This document shows positions 1 through 5,155 of a stretch of DNA of 6,127 nucleotides, piece after piece (within the stretch, counting starts at the first letter, position 1; every line of letters begins with the position of its first letter). The translations under genes were made by a program, and so were the position numbers. The notes under the pieces were generated by a model. That model worked only from the letters and a program-made list of their open reading frames with translations. It had not been told where the DNA came from and made no database searches. This DNA is from Sneathiella sp. (GTDB taxonomy: Bacteria > Pseudomonadota > Alphaproteobacteria > Sneathiellales > Sneathiellaceae): the NCBI GenBank assembly GCA_002732675.1, contig NVRR01000196.1, forward strand, positions 1 to 6,127, in the 5' to 3' direction.

Positions 1-137
1 GCCGGATCGTTTCCGACGCAACACGGGATGGCGGTTTCTCGCCGTTGCAGCTGGACCCCATGGATTTCAACGTGCTTTTTGCCAATCACAAATCACAGGT
101 CGCCGCCGCACAGGCACACCCTGCCGGAAACGCTTAA
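1..137 (+). CDS. secB: SecB protein-export chaperone, C-terminal part (5' end outside window)
   Basis: The reading frame begins at base 3 and gives 44 residues before the TAA at 135-137. It is missed by a simple ORF scan because the start lies outside the window. The tail reads RIVSDATRDGGFSPLQLDP followed by MDFNVLFANH. This matches the conserved SecB C-terminal pattern 'RDGGF-P-L-LxPxDFxxL'. SecB is a cytosolic tetrameric chaperone that keeps preproteins unfolded and hands them to SecA at the Sec translocon. The last residues (QVAAAQAHPAGNA) are the variable, alanine-rich tail usual in alphaproteobacteria. The gene converges with dnaQ, with only 9 nt between the two stop codons. I see no hairpin terminator in that gap. 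Of the genes here, it is the only one pointing toward the putative origin. The identification rests on the C-terminal quarter of the protein only. Confidence 0.88.
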   Translation, partial: RIVSDATRDGGFSPLQLDPMDFNVLFANHKSQVAAAQAHPAGNA

Positions 138-146
138 GGAAATTAT

Positions 147-818
147 TTAGCGATTCCAGATCGGGTCTTTGATACTTTCCAGAAAGACGGCATGGGCGGC
201 CAGCTCCTCGTCGCTGGCGGCATGAGGACGGGGCGCGCGGATTTCACGGCTCCGGGCAGAGCCTGCAGAGACCTCCACCTCATCTCCTCCCAAAGAAAAG
301 CCGTGCTGCCGACCACCTATTAGCTCCAGATATACTTCGGCCAAAAGTTCGGCGTCCAGCAAGGCGCCATGTTTGGTCCGGGCAGAATTATCAATGCCAA
401 ACCGACGGCAGAGGGCATCGAGGCTGGCTTGCGCGCCCGGAAATTTCTGACGGGCCATGGTCACGGTATCAATGGATTGCGACATCGGAAGCGGTGTCCG
501 TCCCAACAACGCCAGCTCGGCATTGACGAATTTCATATCAAACTTGGCGTTATGAATGACCAGCTTTGAATCTGCTATAAATTCCAGAAACCCGTCCACT
601 TCCTCAGCCATAACTTTATGGCCGCGCAGAAACTCTTCGCTCAACCCATGAACCTCGAACGCACCTTTCGGCATATCGCGTTCCGGATTGATATAGCGGT
701 GGAAAACATTTCCCGTGGGCACATGATTAATCAGCTCAACACAGCCAATTTCAACGATGCGGTCGCCGCTGCCCGGGTCAAACCCCGTGGTTTCTGTATC
801 GAGTGAAATTTCACGCAT
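147..818 (-). CDS. dnaQ: DNA polymerase III epsilon subunit (3'-5' proofreading exonuclease)
   Basis: This 223-residue protein has the complete DEDDh exonuclease signature. Exo I is DTETTG with D7 and E9, Exo II is HNAKFD with D94, and Exo III is H150-GALL-D155. These correspond to E. coli D12, E14, D103, H162 and D167. After the nuclease domain comes QHGFSL (171-176), at the place of the E. coli beta-clamp binding segment (QTSMAF); I infer the same role. The C-terminal tail, [15 protein letters not shown] then DPIWNR, resembles the SDEEIAAH..L segment by which E. coli epsilon contacts the alpha subunit. The protein removes misincorporated nucleotides in the replicative polymerase core. It is slightly shorter than the E. 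coli protein (243 aa), mainly in the linker. The ATG lies within the end of coaE, an 8-nt overlap, so the two are probably translationally coupled. GGTGGA about 11 nt upstream could serve as the ribosome site. It is the last gene of the minus-strand run. Confidence 0.96.
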   Translation of the reverse strand: MREISLDTETTGFDPGSGDRIVEIGCVELINHVPTGNVFHRYINPERDMPKGAFEVHGLSEEFLRGHKVMAEEVDGFLEFIADSKLVIHNAKFDMKFVNAELALLGRTPLPMSQSIDTVTMARQKFPGAQASLDALCRRFGIDNSARTKHGALLDAELLAEVYLELIGGRQHGFSLGGDEVEVSAGSARSREIRAPRPHAASDEELAAHAVFLESIKDPIWNR

Positions 819-1407
819 GTTTCAAATCGTCCACCAGTGCCGTTACCTGCTCAAATGTGGCCTCAGTCGGGCAGTTGGTATTGATCACATAGTCGGCACG
901 GGACCGCTTCTCCGCATCCGGCACCTGCCGCGCCAATATGGCCTCAAATTTTTCCTCTGTCATATTTTCGCGCTTGAGTACTCTTTGTTTTTGAACCTCT
1001 TTAGGTGAGCTGACGACAACAATTTTATCGAAATTCTTCTCCCCACCCGTCTCGAAAATCAGGGGAACATCCAGTACAACAAGGTTATGCCCACCGCGTT
1101 CTGCATCTTCAAAAAATGTCGTTCTTCCCTTGCCAAGCAACGGATGGGTAATCGCTTCCAATTTTTTTATCTCTGTTTCATTTCCAACAACTTGTTTGCT
1201 CAGACGCGCCCGGTCGACCTTATTATCGACCACGGCCTCAGGGAAGACGCTACGAATTGGTTCAACCGCCGCGCCGCCTTCCGAATAGAGTTTATGCACT
1301 TCGGCATCTGCATCATAAACTGGGACGCCTAGACGGCGAAACATCTCACCGACCGTGGATTTACCCATTCCGATAGATCCCGTCAGACCAATCACCAACA
1401 TCGTCAT
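811..1407 (-). CDS. coaE: Dephospho-CoA kinase
   Basis: CoaE phosphorylates the ribose 3'-OH of dephospho-CoA with ATP, the last step of coenzyme A synthesis, in the cytosol. The 198-residue length is normal for the family. The P-loop [12 protein letters not shown] is at 7-18, with Walker A lysine K16. It is followed by YDADAEVH (31-38), the DADxxVH motif near the substrate site. Further family motifs are ITHPL (86-90), DVPLIFET (113-120), the lid segment [12 protein letters not shown] (157-168) and ADYVI (171-175). The start ATG at 1407 lies 2 nt after the aroE TAG. AAGGA about 11 nt upstream, inside the end of aroE, suits this start better than the second in-frame ATG two codons later. The 3' end overlaps dnaQ by 8 nt. 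Clustering of coaE with dnaQ and aroE is common in alphaproteobacteria. Nothing unusual is seen. Confidence 0.96.
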   Translation of the reverse strand: MTMLVIGLTGSIGMGKSTVGEMFRRLGVPVYDADAEVHKLYSEGGAAVEPIRSVFPEAVVDNKVDRARLSKQVVGNETEIKKLEAITHPLLGKGRTTFFEDAERGGHNLVVLDVPLIFETGGEKNFDKIVVVSSPKEVQKQRVLKRENMTEEKFEAILARQVPDAEKRSRADYVINTNCPTEATFEQVTALVDDLKHA

Positions 1408-1409
1408 TA

Positions 1410-2270
1410 CTATCCCAATCCTTCCAATACATGGCGGCGCAAATCAGCGTCTACTTCCGGTGTCACCCCGAACCAGGCGGTAAAGCCAGCTTTCGCTTGG
1501 TGCAGCAGCATCCCGAGGCCATCAATGGCCAAATTTCCCTGTGCCCGCGCCGCCTTAAGCAACTCCGTTTCAAGCGGTACATAGACGATATCTATGACGA
1601 CCGCCGTTGTCTTTAGTTTCGCAAGAGAAATTTCCAATGGCGGCTGACCGCTCATGCCGAGGCTGGTGGTATTGACCAGAATATCGGCCTCCCCCAGAAT
1701 ATCGCTACGTTGATCCCAGGGGAGGGATATAGCCCTGCTTCCAATATGATCCGCAAGGATCTTGGCTCGGTCGGTCGACCGATTACATATATGGATATGG
1801 CCAAGCCCGAGATCAACGAGCGCCGTGGCAACAGCCCGCGCCGCGCCGCCCGCACCGAGAATAACGGCGGTCCCGCCTTTTAGGCTGTCCGCATTGATAT
1901 GCTCTTTTAGGGAGTCGATGAACCCAATTCCATCTGTATTCCGTCCGATGAGCGCGCCGTCATCGCCGATAACAACTGTATTGACCGCCCCGATACGCGC
2001 GGCTGACGGATCGAGAATGTCGACGATGTCAAGCGCTACCTCTTTCAGCGGAATGGTCAGATTTGTTCCCCGAAAGACCTGGTCCTTTTTTAGATATTCT
2101 GCAGAAATATCGCGGAGCATCCGCTCCAGATCCTCCGCCTTGACCGCCCGCGCATTATACGCGGCGTTGAGGTCATATTTTTTGATCCAGAAGCCGTGCA
2201 GACGCGGCGATAGGGAATGGCCAATCGGCCACCCCATAACATTTGCGACTTTTTTGCGGGCTTCGGTCAT
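1410..2270 (-). CDS. aroE: Shikimate dehydrogenase (NADP+)
   Basis: AroE reduces 3-dehydroshikimate to shikimate with NADPH, step four of the shikimate pathway toward chorismate and aromatic amino acids. The 286-residue protein has the N-terminal substrate domain with GHSLSP (S19 and S21, shikimate-contacting serines). It also has NLTIPLK (70-76) with catalytic lysine K76, AVNT (N97) and NTDGIGF with catalytic aspartate D113. The Rossmann glycine-rich loop GAGGAA is at 139-144. NRS at 163-165 takes the place of the NRT motif that follows the NADP phosphate-binding region in typical AroE. C-terminal [10 protein letters not shown] (250-259) carries the conserved glutamine Q258. The NADP-type AroE is favoured over the NAD-type YdiB, but sequence reading alone does not settle cofactor preference. 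The start ATG overlaps the maf stop by 4 nt (ATGA), and AGGA lies 8 nt upstream, supporting this start and coupled translation. Confidence 0.96.
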   Translation of the reverse strand: MTEARKKVANVMGWPIGHSLSPRLHGFWIKKYDLNAAYNARAVKAEDLERMLRDISAEYLKKDQVFRGTNLTIPLKEVALDIVDILDPSAARIGAVNTVVIGDDGALIGRNTDGIGFIDSLKEHINADSLKGGTAVILGAGGAARAVATALVDLGLGHIHICNRSTDRAKILADHIGSRAISLPWDQRSDILGEADILVNTTSLGMSGQPPLEISLAKLKTTAVVIDIVYVPLETELLKAARAQGNLAIDGLGMLLHQAKAGFTAWFGVTPEVDADLRRHVLEGLG

Positions 2271-2881
2271 GATGACAGTCCTATCTTATGACCGCGGAGG
2301 AAATCAAGAAGTGGCAGCAGCGGCAGGCCAAGAATGGAGAAAAAATCTCCGTCAATCCTGCTAAACAGGTGAGCGCCGAGCCCTTCCAGCTGATAAGCAC
2401 CGACGGAAGACAAGACGGCCTCTCCCGCTGCGGCCAGATAAGCGTCAATGAAGTCTTCGTCAGAATTCTGTAGGGTTAAATGCGCCTGATTGACATGGTG
2501 CCAGAGGATAGTGCCGCCTTTGGCAACACAGACGGCGTTGGCAAGGACGTGGGTCTTGCCCCTCAAGCTCATCAGATGCGCCTTGGCATGGGCCATATCG
2601 ATAGGTTTATCAAACCAGATATCGTTGCATTCGAGTATTTGGTCAGCACCGATGACAAAGCTCCCGGGATTTTGATTGGAAATCCGCGTGGCTTTAAGCT
2701 CCGCGAGGGTGACCGCTGTGTCGGTTGCCGGTGCCCCGGCACCGCGCATAGAGTGTTTGATCTCATCCTCATCCACGGCAGCAGGGAGAATACGCACCGA
2801 GATTCCGGCATTTTCCAGCAGTTGCGCCCGGGAACTACTGGCGGAGGCCAAAATGACATCCGGTTCTGGTTTCTCGCTCAT
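2267..2881 (-). CDS. maf: Maf family nucleotide pyrophosphatase, YceF-like
   Basis: Maf proteins are house-cleaning pyrophosphatases that convert non-canonical or specific nucleoside triphosphates to monophosphates. The 204-residue protein has the N-terminal signature LASASSSRAQLL (11-22) and the catalytic GADQ (78-81, D80). It also has GKT (108-110) and the C-terminal SVGAYQLEGLGAHLF (159-173) with the IDGDFFSILGLPL block after it. Known subfamilies differ at two places: YhdE-type dTTP/UTP enzymes have GADT and AGAYGIQG, while YceF-type 7-methyl-GTP enzymes have G-[SA]-DQ and (V/A)G(S/A)..EGLG. This protein has DQ and EGLG, so it sides with YceF; the substrate is inference. Its start lies 3 nt after the PPSR stop, with only a weak GGCGG upstream, so translation probably depends on the preceding gene. 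It overlaps aroE by 4 nt. It is unlikely to be the septum inhibitor sometimes implied by the name Maf. Confidence 0.92.
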   Translation of the reverse strand: MSEKPEPDVILASASSSRAQLLENAGISVRILPAAVDEDEIKHSMRGAGAPATDTAVTLAELKATRISNQNPGSFVIGADQILECNDIWFDKPIDMAHAKAHLMSLRGKTHVLANAVCVAKGGTILWHHVNQAHLTLQNSDEDFIDAYLAAAGEAVLSSVGAYQLEGLGAHLFSRIDGDFFSILGLPLLPLLDFLRGHKIGLSS

Positions 2882-2884
2882 CGC

Positions 2885-3703
2885 TTACACCGCCGTTTCG
2901 CGGTGGCGGTTATAAAGAGTGATGATCTGCGCCGCCGTTTCCTCTACCGAGCGACGGGAGACATCAATAATCGGCCAGCCTTCGCGAGTGCACATCTTTC
3001 GGGCGAAAATCACCTCTTCCTTGATCCGTTCGCGATCCACATAATCCGTCTCCACCGTCTCATGAAGGCTCAAAAGCCGGTTTTTGCGAATTTCCGAAAG
3101 CCGTTCGGGGCTCGTGGTCAAGCCAACCACAATGGGTTTGTTGAGCGAGAATAATTCATCGGGAAGCGGGATGTTTGGAACAATCGGAACATTCGCCGTC
3201 TTGTAACCACGATGCGCCAGATAAAAGGAGGTTGGGGTTTTTGATGTACGCGAAACACCAACCAGGACGATTTGGGCATCTTTCAGACCTTCAGGCATCT
3301 GGCCGTCATCATGGGCCATGGTAAAGTTTAGCGCGTCGATCCGGCCAAAATAATTCTGGTCAAGCTTATGCTGGCGGCCGGGAAGCTGCTTGATTTCTTG
3401 CCCCAGATAGGACGAAAAGGCGGCCAGCACAGGATCAAGAATAGATACACAGGCGACATTGAGCCGCTTGCAGCCAATTTCCAGCACATTGCGCATTTCC
3501 TCGTTGACCAGAGTATAGAGCACAAGGCCTGGCTTTTGTGCAATGGAATCAAGGATATCATCAAGCTGGCGGACGGTGCGGGTCAGGGTCCAGATATGCT
3601 CAATGGGCGAAACTCCTTCGAACTGGACGAGGGCGGCCTTGGTCATAGACTGCAGCGTCTCCCCGGTCGAATCTGATACAAGATGTAGATGAAATTCCGT
3701 CAT
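2885..3703 (-). CDS. ppsR: PEP synthase / pyruvate,phosphate dikinase regulatory protein (DUF299, PPSR family)
   Basis: This family is a bifunctional ADP-dependent kinase and Pi-dependent pyrophosphorylase. It switches off or on PEP synthase or pyruvate,phosphate dikinase by modifying a threonine next to the catalytic histidine. The 272-residue length is typical. The N-terminal motif is SDSTGETL (10-17), HDDGQ is at 131-135, and the P-loop-like nucleotide site GVSRTSKTPTS is at 149-159. Conserved LTTSPERLSEIR (195-206) follows. Which target enzyme it controls is not shown here; many alphaproteobacteria have PpdK. No in-frame ATG or GTG precedes this start for at least about 60 nt, so position 3703 is the best start, although the ribosome site is weak (GGACGAG about 10 nt upstream). 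It is the first gene of the minus-strand run and the homologue of RP001/CC0001, the gene beside the Rickettsia and Caulobacter origins. Two perfect DnaA boxes lie 21-38 nt upstream of its start codon. Confidence 0.95.
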   Translation of the reverse strand: MTEFHLHLVSDSTGETLQSMTKAALVQFEGVSPIEHIWTLTRTVRQLDDILDSIAQKPGLVLYTLVNEEMRNVLEIGCKRLNVACVSILDPVLAAFSSYLGQEIKQLPGRQHKLDQNYFGRIDALNFTMAHDDGQMPEGLKDAQIVLVGVSRTSKTPTSFYLAHRGYKTANVPIVPNIPLPDELFSLNKPIVVGLTTSPERLSEIRKNRLLSLHETVETDYVDRERIKEEVIFARKMCTREGWPIIDVSRRSVEETAAQIITLYNRHRETAV

Positions 3704-3723
3704 AAGGGAAGCACTCGTCCGCC

Positions 3724-3741
3724 TGTGAATAATGTGAATAA
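3724..3741 (-). promoter_or_regulatory. Two abutting perfect DnaA boxes (TTATTCACA twice)
   Basis: The + strand reads TGTGAATAATGTGAATAA, so the minus strand carries TTATTCACA twice with no spacer. Each copy fits the consensus TTWTNCACA exactly. A third nonamer in the same phase (3742-3750, minus strand TTATCCCTG) keeps only the first six positions and may be a degenerate site. The pair sits 21-38 nt upstream of the ppsR start codon, so bound DnaA could both nucleate an origin complex and affect ppsR transcription. The regulatory role is inference. Confidence 0.82.
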
Positions 3742-3778
3742 CAGGGATAACATGACCTATGGCGAGAACTCAAAATTT

Positions 3779-3787
3779 TTCTCCCCA
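3779..3787 (+). promoter_or_regulatory. Weak DnaA box candidate (TTCTCCCCA, W-box core)
   Basis: TTCTCCCCA contains the TCCCCA hexamer, which in Caulobacter Cori is a low-affinity DnaA site (W-box). It differs by one base from the nonamer TTATCCCCA that occurs twice further right in this gap. Function is inferred from the motif only. Confidence 0.5.
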
Positions 3788-3820
3788 TTGTGCCAAAAAC
3801 TGTCCGACCGTTTCTCCAGC

Positions 3821-3837
3821 TGTGTATATGTGTAAAA
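3821..3837 (-). promoter_or_regulatory. Overlapping DnaA box pair (TTTTACACA and ATATACACA)
   Basis: The + strand reads TGTGTATATGTGTAAAA. On the minus strand this gives TTTTACACA (3829-3837), an exact fit to TTWTNCACA, and ATATACACA (3821-3829), which has one mismatch. They share one base and have the same orientation, spaced 8 nt apart. The arrangement recalls the abutting pair at 3724-3741. Confidence 0.6.
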
Positions 3838-3852
3838 AAGGAACAGGAAGAC

Positions 3853-3861
3853 TGGGGAAAA
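3853..3861 (-). promoter_or_regulatory. Weak DnaA box candidate (TTTTCCCCA)
   Basis: The + strand TGGGGAAAA reads TTTTCCCCA on the minus strand. It holds an exact TCCCCA core in a TTWT context, the only minus-strand copy of TCCCCA in the gap. It is assigned as a W-box-like DnaA site by analogy with Caulobacter Cori. Confidence 0.5.
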
Positions 3862-3887
3862 GATTAAAAATAGGCTCAATTTTCGAC

Positions 3888-3896
3888 TTATCCCCA
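3888..3896 (+). promoter_or_regulatory. DnaA box variant TTATCCCCA
   Basis: TTATCCCCA differs from the E. coli strong box TTATCCACA only at position 7 and contains the W-box core TCCCCA. The identical nonamer recurs at 3971-3979, suggesting that this is a favoured low-affinity form in the organism. Confidence 0.62.
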
Positions 3897-3967
3897 CAAT
3901 TCACGGAATTAGAGGGGTTCATATTAGTGGTTTTCCCGTATACATACACAGATGCGCGAAGAGCTGG

Positions 3968-4007
3968 ATTTTATCCCCAGATTTCCTATAAAGAACGGGG
4001 ATAAAAT
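3968..4007. repeat. Perfect 11-bp inverted repeat of two DnaA-like boxes
   Basis: The left arm ATTTTATCCCC (3968-3978) is exactly complementary to the right arm GGGGATAAAAT (3997-4007), with an 18-nt loop between them. The arms contain the + strand nonamer TTATCCCCA (3971-3979) and the minus strand nonamer TTATCCCCG (3996-4004), so two DnaA-like sites face each other about 25 bp apart, centre to centre. No T-tract follows the right arm, and the loop is long for a transcription terminator, so a protein-binding dyad is the better reading. Confidence 0.7.
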
Positions 4008-4008
4008 T

Positions 4009-4026
4009 TAATCCCCATAATCCACA
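4009..4026 (+). promoter_or_regulatory. Tandem DnaA boxes TAATCCCCA and TAATCCACA next to the unwinding element
   Basis: Two nonamers abut with no spacer in the same orientation. TAATCCCCA (4009-4017) carries a TCCCCA core. TAATCCACA (4018-4026) has one mismatch both to the E. coli box TTATCCACA and to the Caulobacter G-box TGATCCACA. It is the full CCACA-type box closest to the A/T-only run and points toward it, the same orientation that E. coli R1 has relative to its DUE. It is the best candidate for the DUE-proximal anchoring box. Confidence 0.7.
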
Positions 4027-4031
4027 GCAAA

Positions 4032-4048
4032 CAACAACAACTACAACC
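4032..4048 (+). other. Triplet-periodic spacer (CAA x3, CTA, CAA) between DnaA box and A/T run
   Basis: A cytosine recurs every third base: CAACAACAACTACAACC. It starts 5 nt after the last DnaA box and runs up to the A/T-only stretch. Its position and three-base period resemble the DnaA-trio element of bacterial unwinding systems, whose consensus is 3'-[G/A]A[T/A]-5' on the complementary strand. Only the CTA triplet (complement 3'-GAT-5') fits that consensus exactly; the CAA triplets do not. The assignment is therefore tentative. Confidence 0.4.
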
Positions 4049-4072
4049 TTTTATTAAAAATATATATTAAAA
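4049..4072. other. Candidate DNA unwinding element (24-nt A/T-only run)
   Basis: Bases 4049-4072 are A or T without exception, the longest such run I see in the window. They include the alternating segment TATATATT. The run lies directly beyond the DUE-proximal DnaA box and triplet tract and ends 27 nt before the preferred hemE start. An easily melted segment beside DnaA boxes is the expected position for initial strand opening. It could also hold the hemE -10 region (TATATT at 4063-4068), but I see no matching -35. Confidence 0.65.
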
Positions 4073-4099
4073 GGGATAACTATTTGGAAAGTGTTCTTG

Positions 4100-5143
4100 G
4101 TGACAAACCCCGAAGATAAACTAATGCTGAGAGCCCTGAAAGGCGAGACAACACCGAGACCCCCTTTCTGGCTGATGCGACAGGCGGGACGTTATCTCCC
4201 AGAATATCGGAAAACCCGAGCGGAAGCCGGAAACTTCCTGGATCTGTGCTACAATCCGGTGCTGGCCGAAGAAGTAACATTACAGCCACTTCGCCGCTAT
4301 GGCATGGACGCCGCCATTCTTTTTGCTGACATTCTGCTGATCCCGGATGCACTAGGACAGCCCCTAGCCTACAAGGAAGGTGAGGGACCGGTTCTCGATC
4401 CCGTAAGATCCGTTGAAGATCTTAAAAAGCTTAATCTGGAATTTATTCATACCACTCTGGAACCCGTATATGAAACGGTTGAACGCCTCAGTAAATCTAT
4501 TCCCGATGACTGTACTTTGATTGGATTTGCCGGTGCTCCCTGGACTGTGGCGACATACATGGTCGAAGGCCATGGATCAAAAGATTATGTGCATATCAAG
4601 AAATGGGCGTACGGCGATCCAGAGGGTTTCGGCCAGCTAATCGATATGCTGGTGGAGGCAACTATTTCTTATCTCGGTAAGCAAGTTGAGGCCGGTGCCG
4701 AGGTTGTTCAGATTTTTGATACCTGGGCGGGTGTACTACCCGATGACATGCTCCGTAAATGGGTTGTAGAGCCGACAAAACGCATTATTGAGGGGTTGCG
4801 TCGTCAATACCCCGAATTACCCGTCATTGGCTTTCCTAAGGGCGTGGGCGGCAATATTATCGACTTTGTGACGCAGACAGGTGTGACGGCGGTCAGTCTT
4901 GACACCGGAACGCGGCTTGAATGGGCGGCGCGGGAAGTTCAGTCTCTGGTTCCGGTTCAGGGAAATCTTGATCCTATTCTGCTGGTCAATGGGGGTCCGG
5001 CCATGGAGGCACGGATTGAGACGATTATTGACACCCTTGGGCACGGGCCGTTTATTTTCAATCTCGGCCATGGCATTATTCCCCAAACACCGCCAGAAAA
5101 TGTTGAAAAACTCAGCCGCCTCATTCGTCATCGGCTGACGTGA
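4100..5143 (+). CDS. hemE: Uroporphyrinogen III decarboxylase
   Basis: HemE removes the four acetate carboxyl groups of uroporphyrinogen III to give coproporphyrinogen III, a cytosolic step of haem synthesis. Counting from the GTG at 4100, the 347-residue protein has the signature PPFWLMRQAGRYLPEYR (21-37), with substrate-binding R27 and R31. It also has FADIL (75-79) with catalytic D77, Y153, FDTWAG (206-211) with T208 at the serine position of the human enzyme, and NLGHGI with H324. These are all the expected active-site residues; threonine is common in bacteria at 208. The open frame begins at a GTG at 4091. I prefer the GTG at 4100 because GGAAAG (4086-4091) lies 8 nt upstream and the N-terminus MTNPEDKLMLRALKGE looks family-like. 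An ATG at 4124 would also keep the catalytic part but has a poor ribosome site. The gene is followed closely by hemH, so the two are probably one operon, and its leader carries part of the putative origin. Confidence 0.96.
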   Translation: MTNPEDKLMLRALKGETTPRPPFWLMRQAGRYLPEYRKTRAEAGNFLDLCYNPVLAEEVTLQPLRRYGMDAAILFADILLIPDALGQPLAYKEGEGPVLDPVRSVEDLKKLNLEFIHTTLEPVYETVERLSKSIPDDCTLIGFAGAPWTVATYMVEGHGSKDYVHIKKWAYGDPEGFGQLIDMLVEATISYLGKQVEAGAEVVQIFDTWAGVLPDDMLRKWVVEPTKRIIEGLRRQYPELPVIGFPKGVGGNIIDFVTQTGVTAVSLDTGTRLEWAAREVQSLVPVQGNLDPILLVNGGPAMEARIETIIDTLGHGPFIFNLGHGIIPQTPPENVEKLSRLIRHRLT

Positions 5144-5149
5144 AGGAAG
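5144..5149 (+). promoter_or_regulatory. Ribosome binding site of hemH (AGGAAG)
   Basis: AGGAAG directly follows the hemE TGA and ends 6 nt before the hemH ATG. It is one of the better Shine-Dalgarno sequences in the window, fixes the hemH start and suggests strong coupled expression with hemE. Confidence 0.75.
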
Positions 5150-5155
5150 ACATTT

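Larger units (their letters stand above)
3704..4099. other. oriC: Probable chromosomal replication origin (oriC) between ppsR and hemE
   Basis: This gene-free, AT-rich region of about 400 bp separates two divergent gene sets. Established knowledge: in Caulobacter crescentus the origin Cori lies between hemE and the RP001/DUF299 homologue, and the Rickettsia origin is placed in the same interval. Seen here: two perfect TTATTCACA boxes, TTTTACACA, five exact TCCCCA hexamers (the Caulobacter W-box sequence), one TAATCCACA box, a triplet-periodic tract and a 24-nt A/T-only run. The matches lie on both strands across most of the gap. The only open frame of note inside it (81 codons, + strand, 3759-4004) looks like noise. 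The gap must also hold the promoters for ppsR and hemE; I could not place -35/-10 boxes with confidence. The origin assignment is inference from synteny plus motif density. Replication initiation has not been shown here. Confidence 0.88.

Noticed and set aside
138..146. Terminator between secB and dnaQ
   Set aside because: Only 9 nt separate the two stop codons, and neither they nor the adjacent coding ends form a visible hairpin.
1762..2364. 200-codon open frame on the + strand
   Set aside because: It lies antisense over most of aroE and the end of maf. Its product is low-complexity, rich in serine, arginine and alanine, with no recognisable motif. aroE on the other strand has a full set of catalytic residues.
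2480..3154. 224-codon open frame on the + strand
   Set aside because: It is antisense to maf and ppsR, both of which are clear family members. The translated product shows no family signature, and no ribosome site stands out.
3898..3910. Short palindrome AATTC-ACG-GAATT
   Set aside because: Five-base arms in AT-rich DNA are expected by chance, and the site matches no operator I know.
3759..4004. 81-codon open frame on the + strand inside the ppsR-hemE gap
   Set aside because: It runs through the DnaA box cluster, has no convincing ribosome site and yields no recognisable protein. Chance openness in a short AT-rich gap is more likely.
3968..4007. Rho-independent terminator reading of the inverted repeat
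   Set aside because: The loop is 18 nt, the stem is AT-rich at its base, no T-tract follows, and both flanking genes point away, so no transcript needs to end here.
4054..4070. Possible CtrA site (two TTAA tetramers)
   Set aside because: The spacer is 9 nt rather than the required 7, and the whole stretch is A/T-only, so TTAA pairs are expected by chance.
4091..4099. Upstream GTG (4091) as the hemE start
   Set aside because: The nearest purine-rich sequence with AGGGA is about 14 nt away, too far. GGAAAG is better placed for the GTG at 4100. It cannot be fully excluded.
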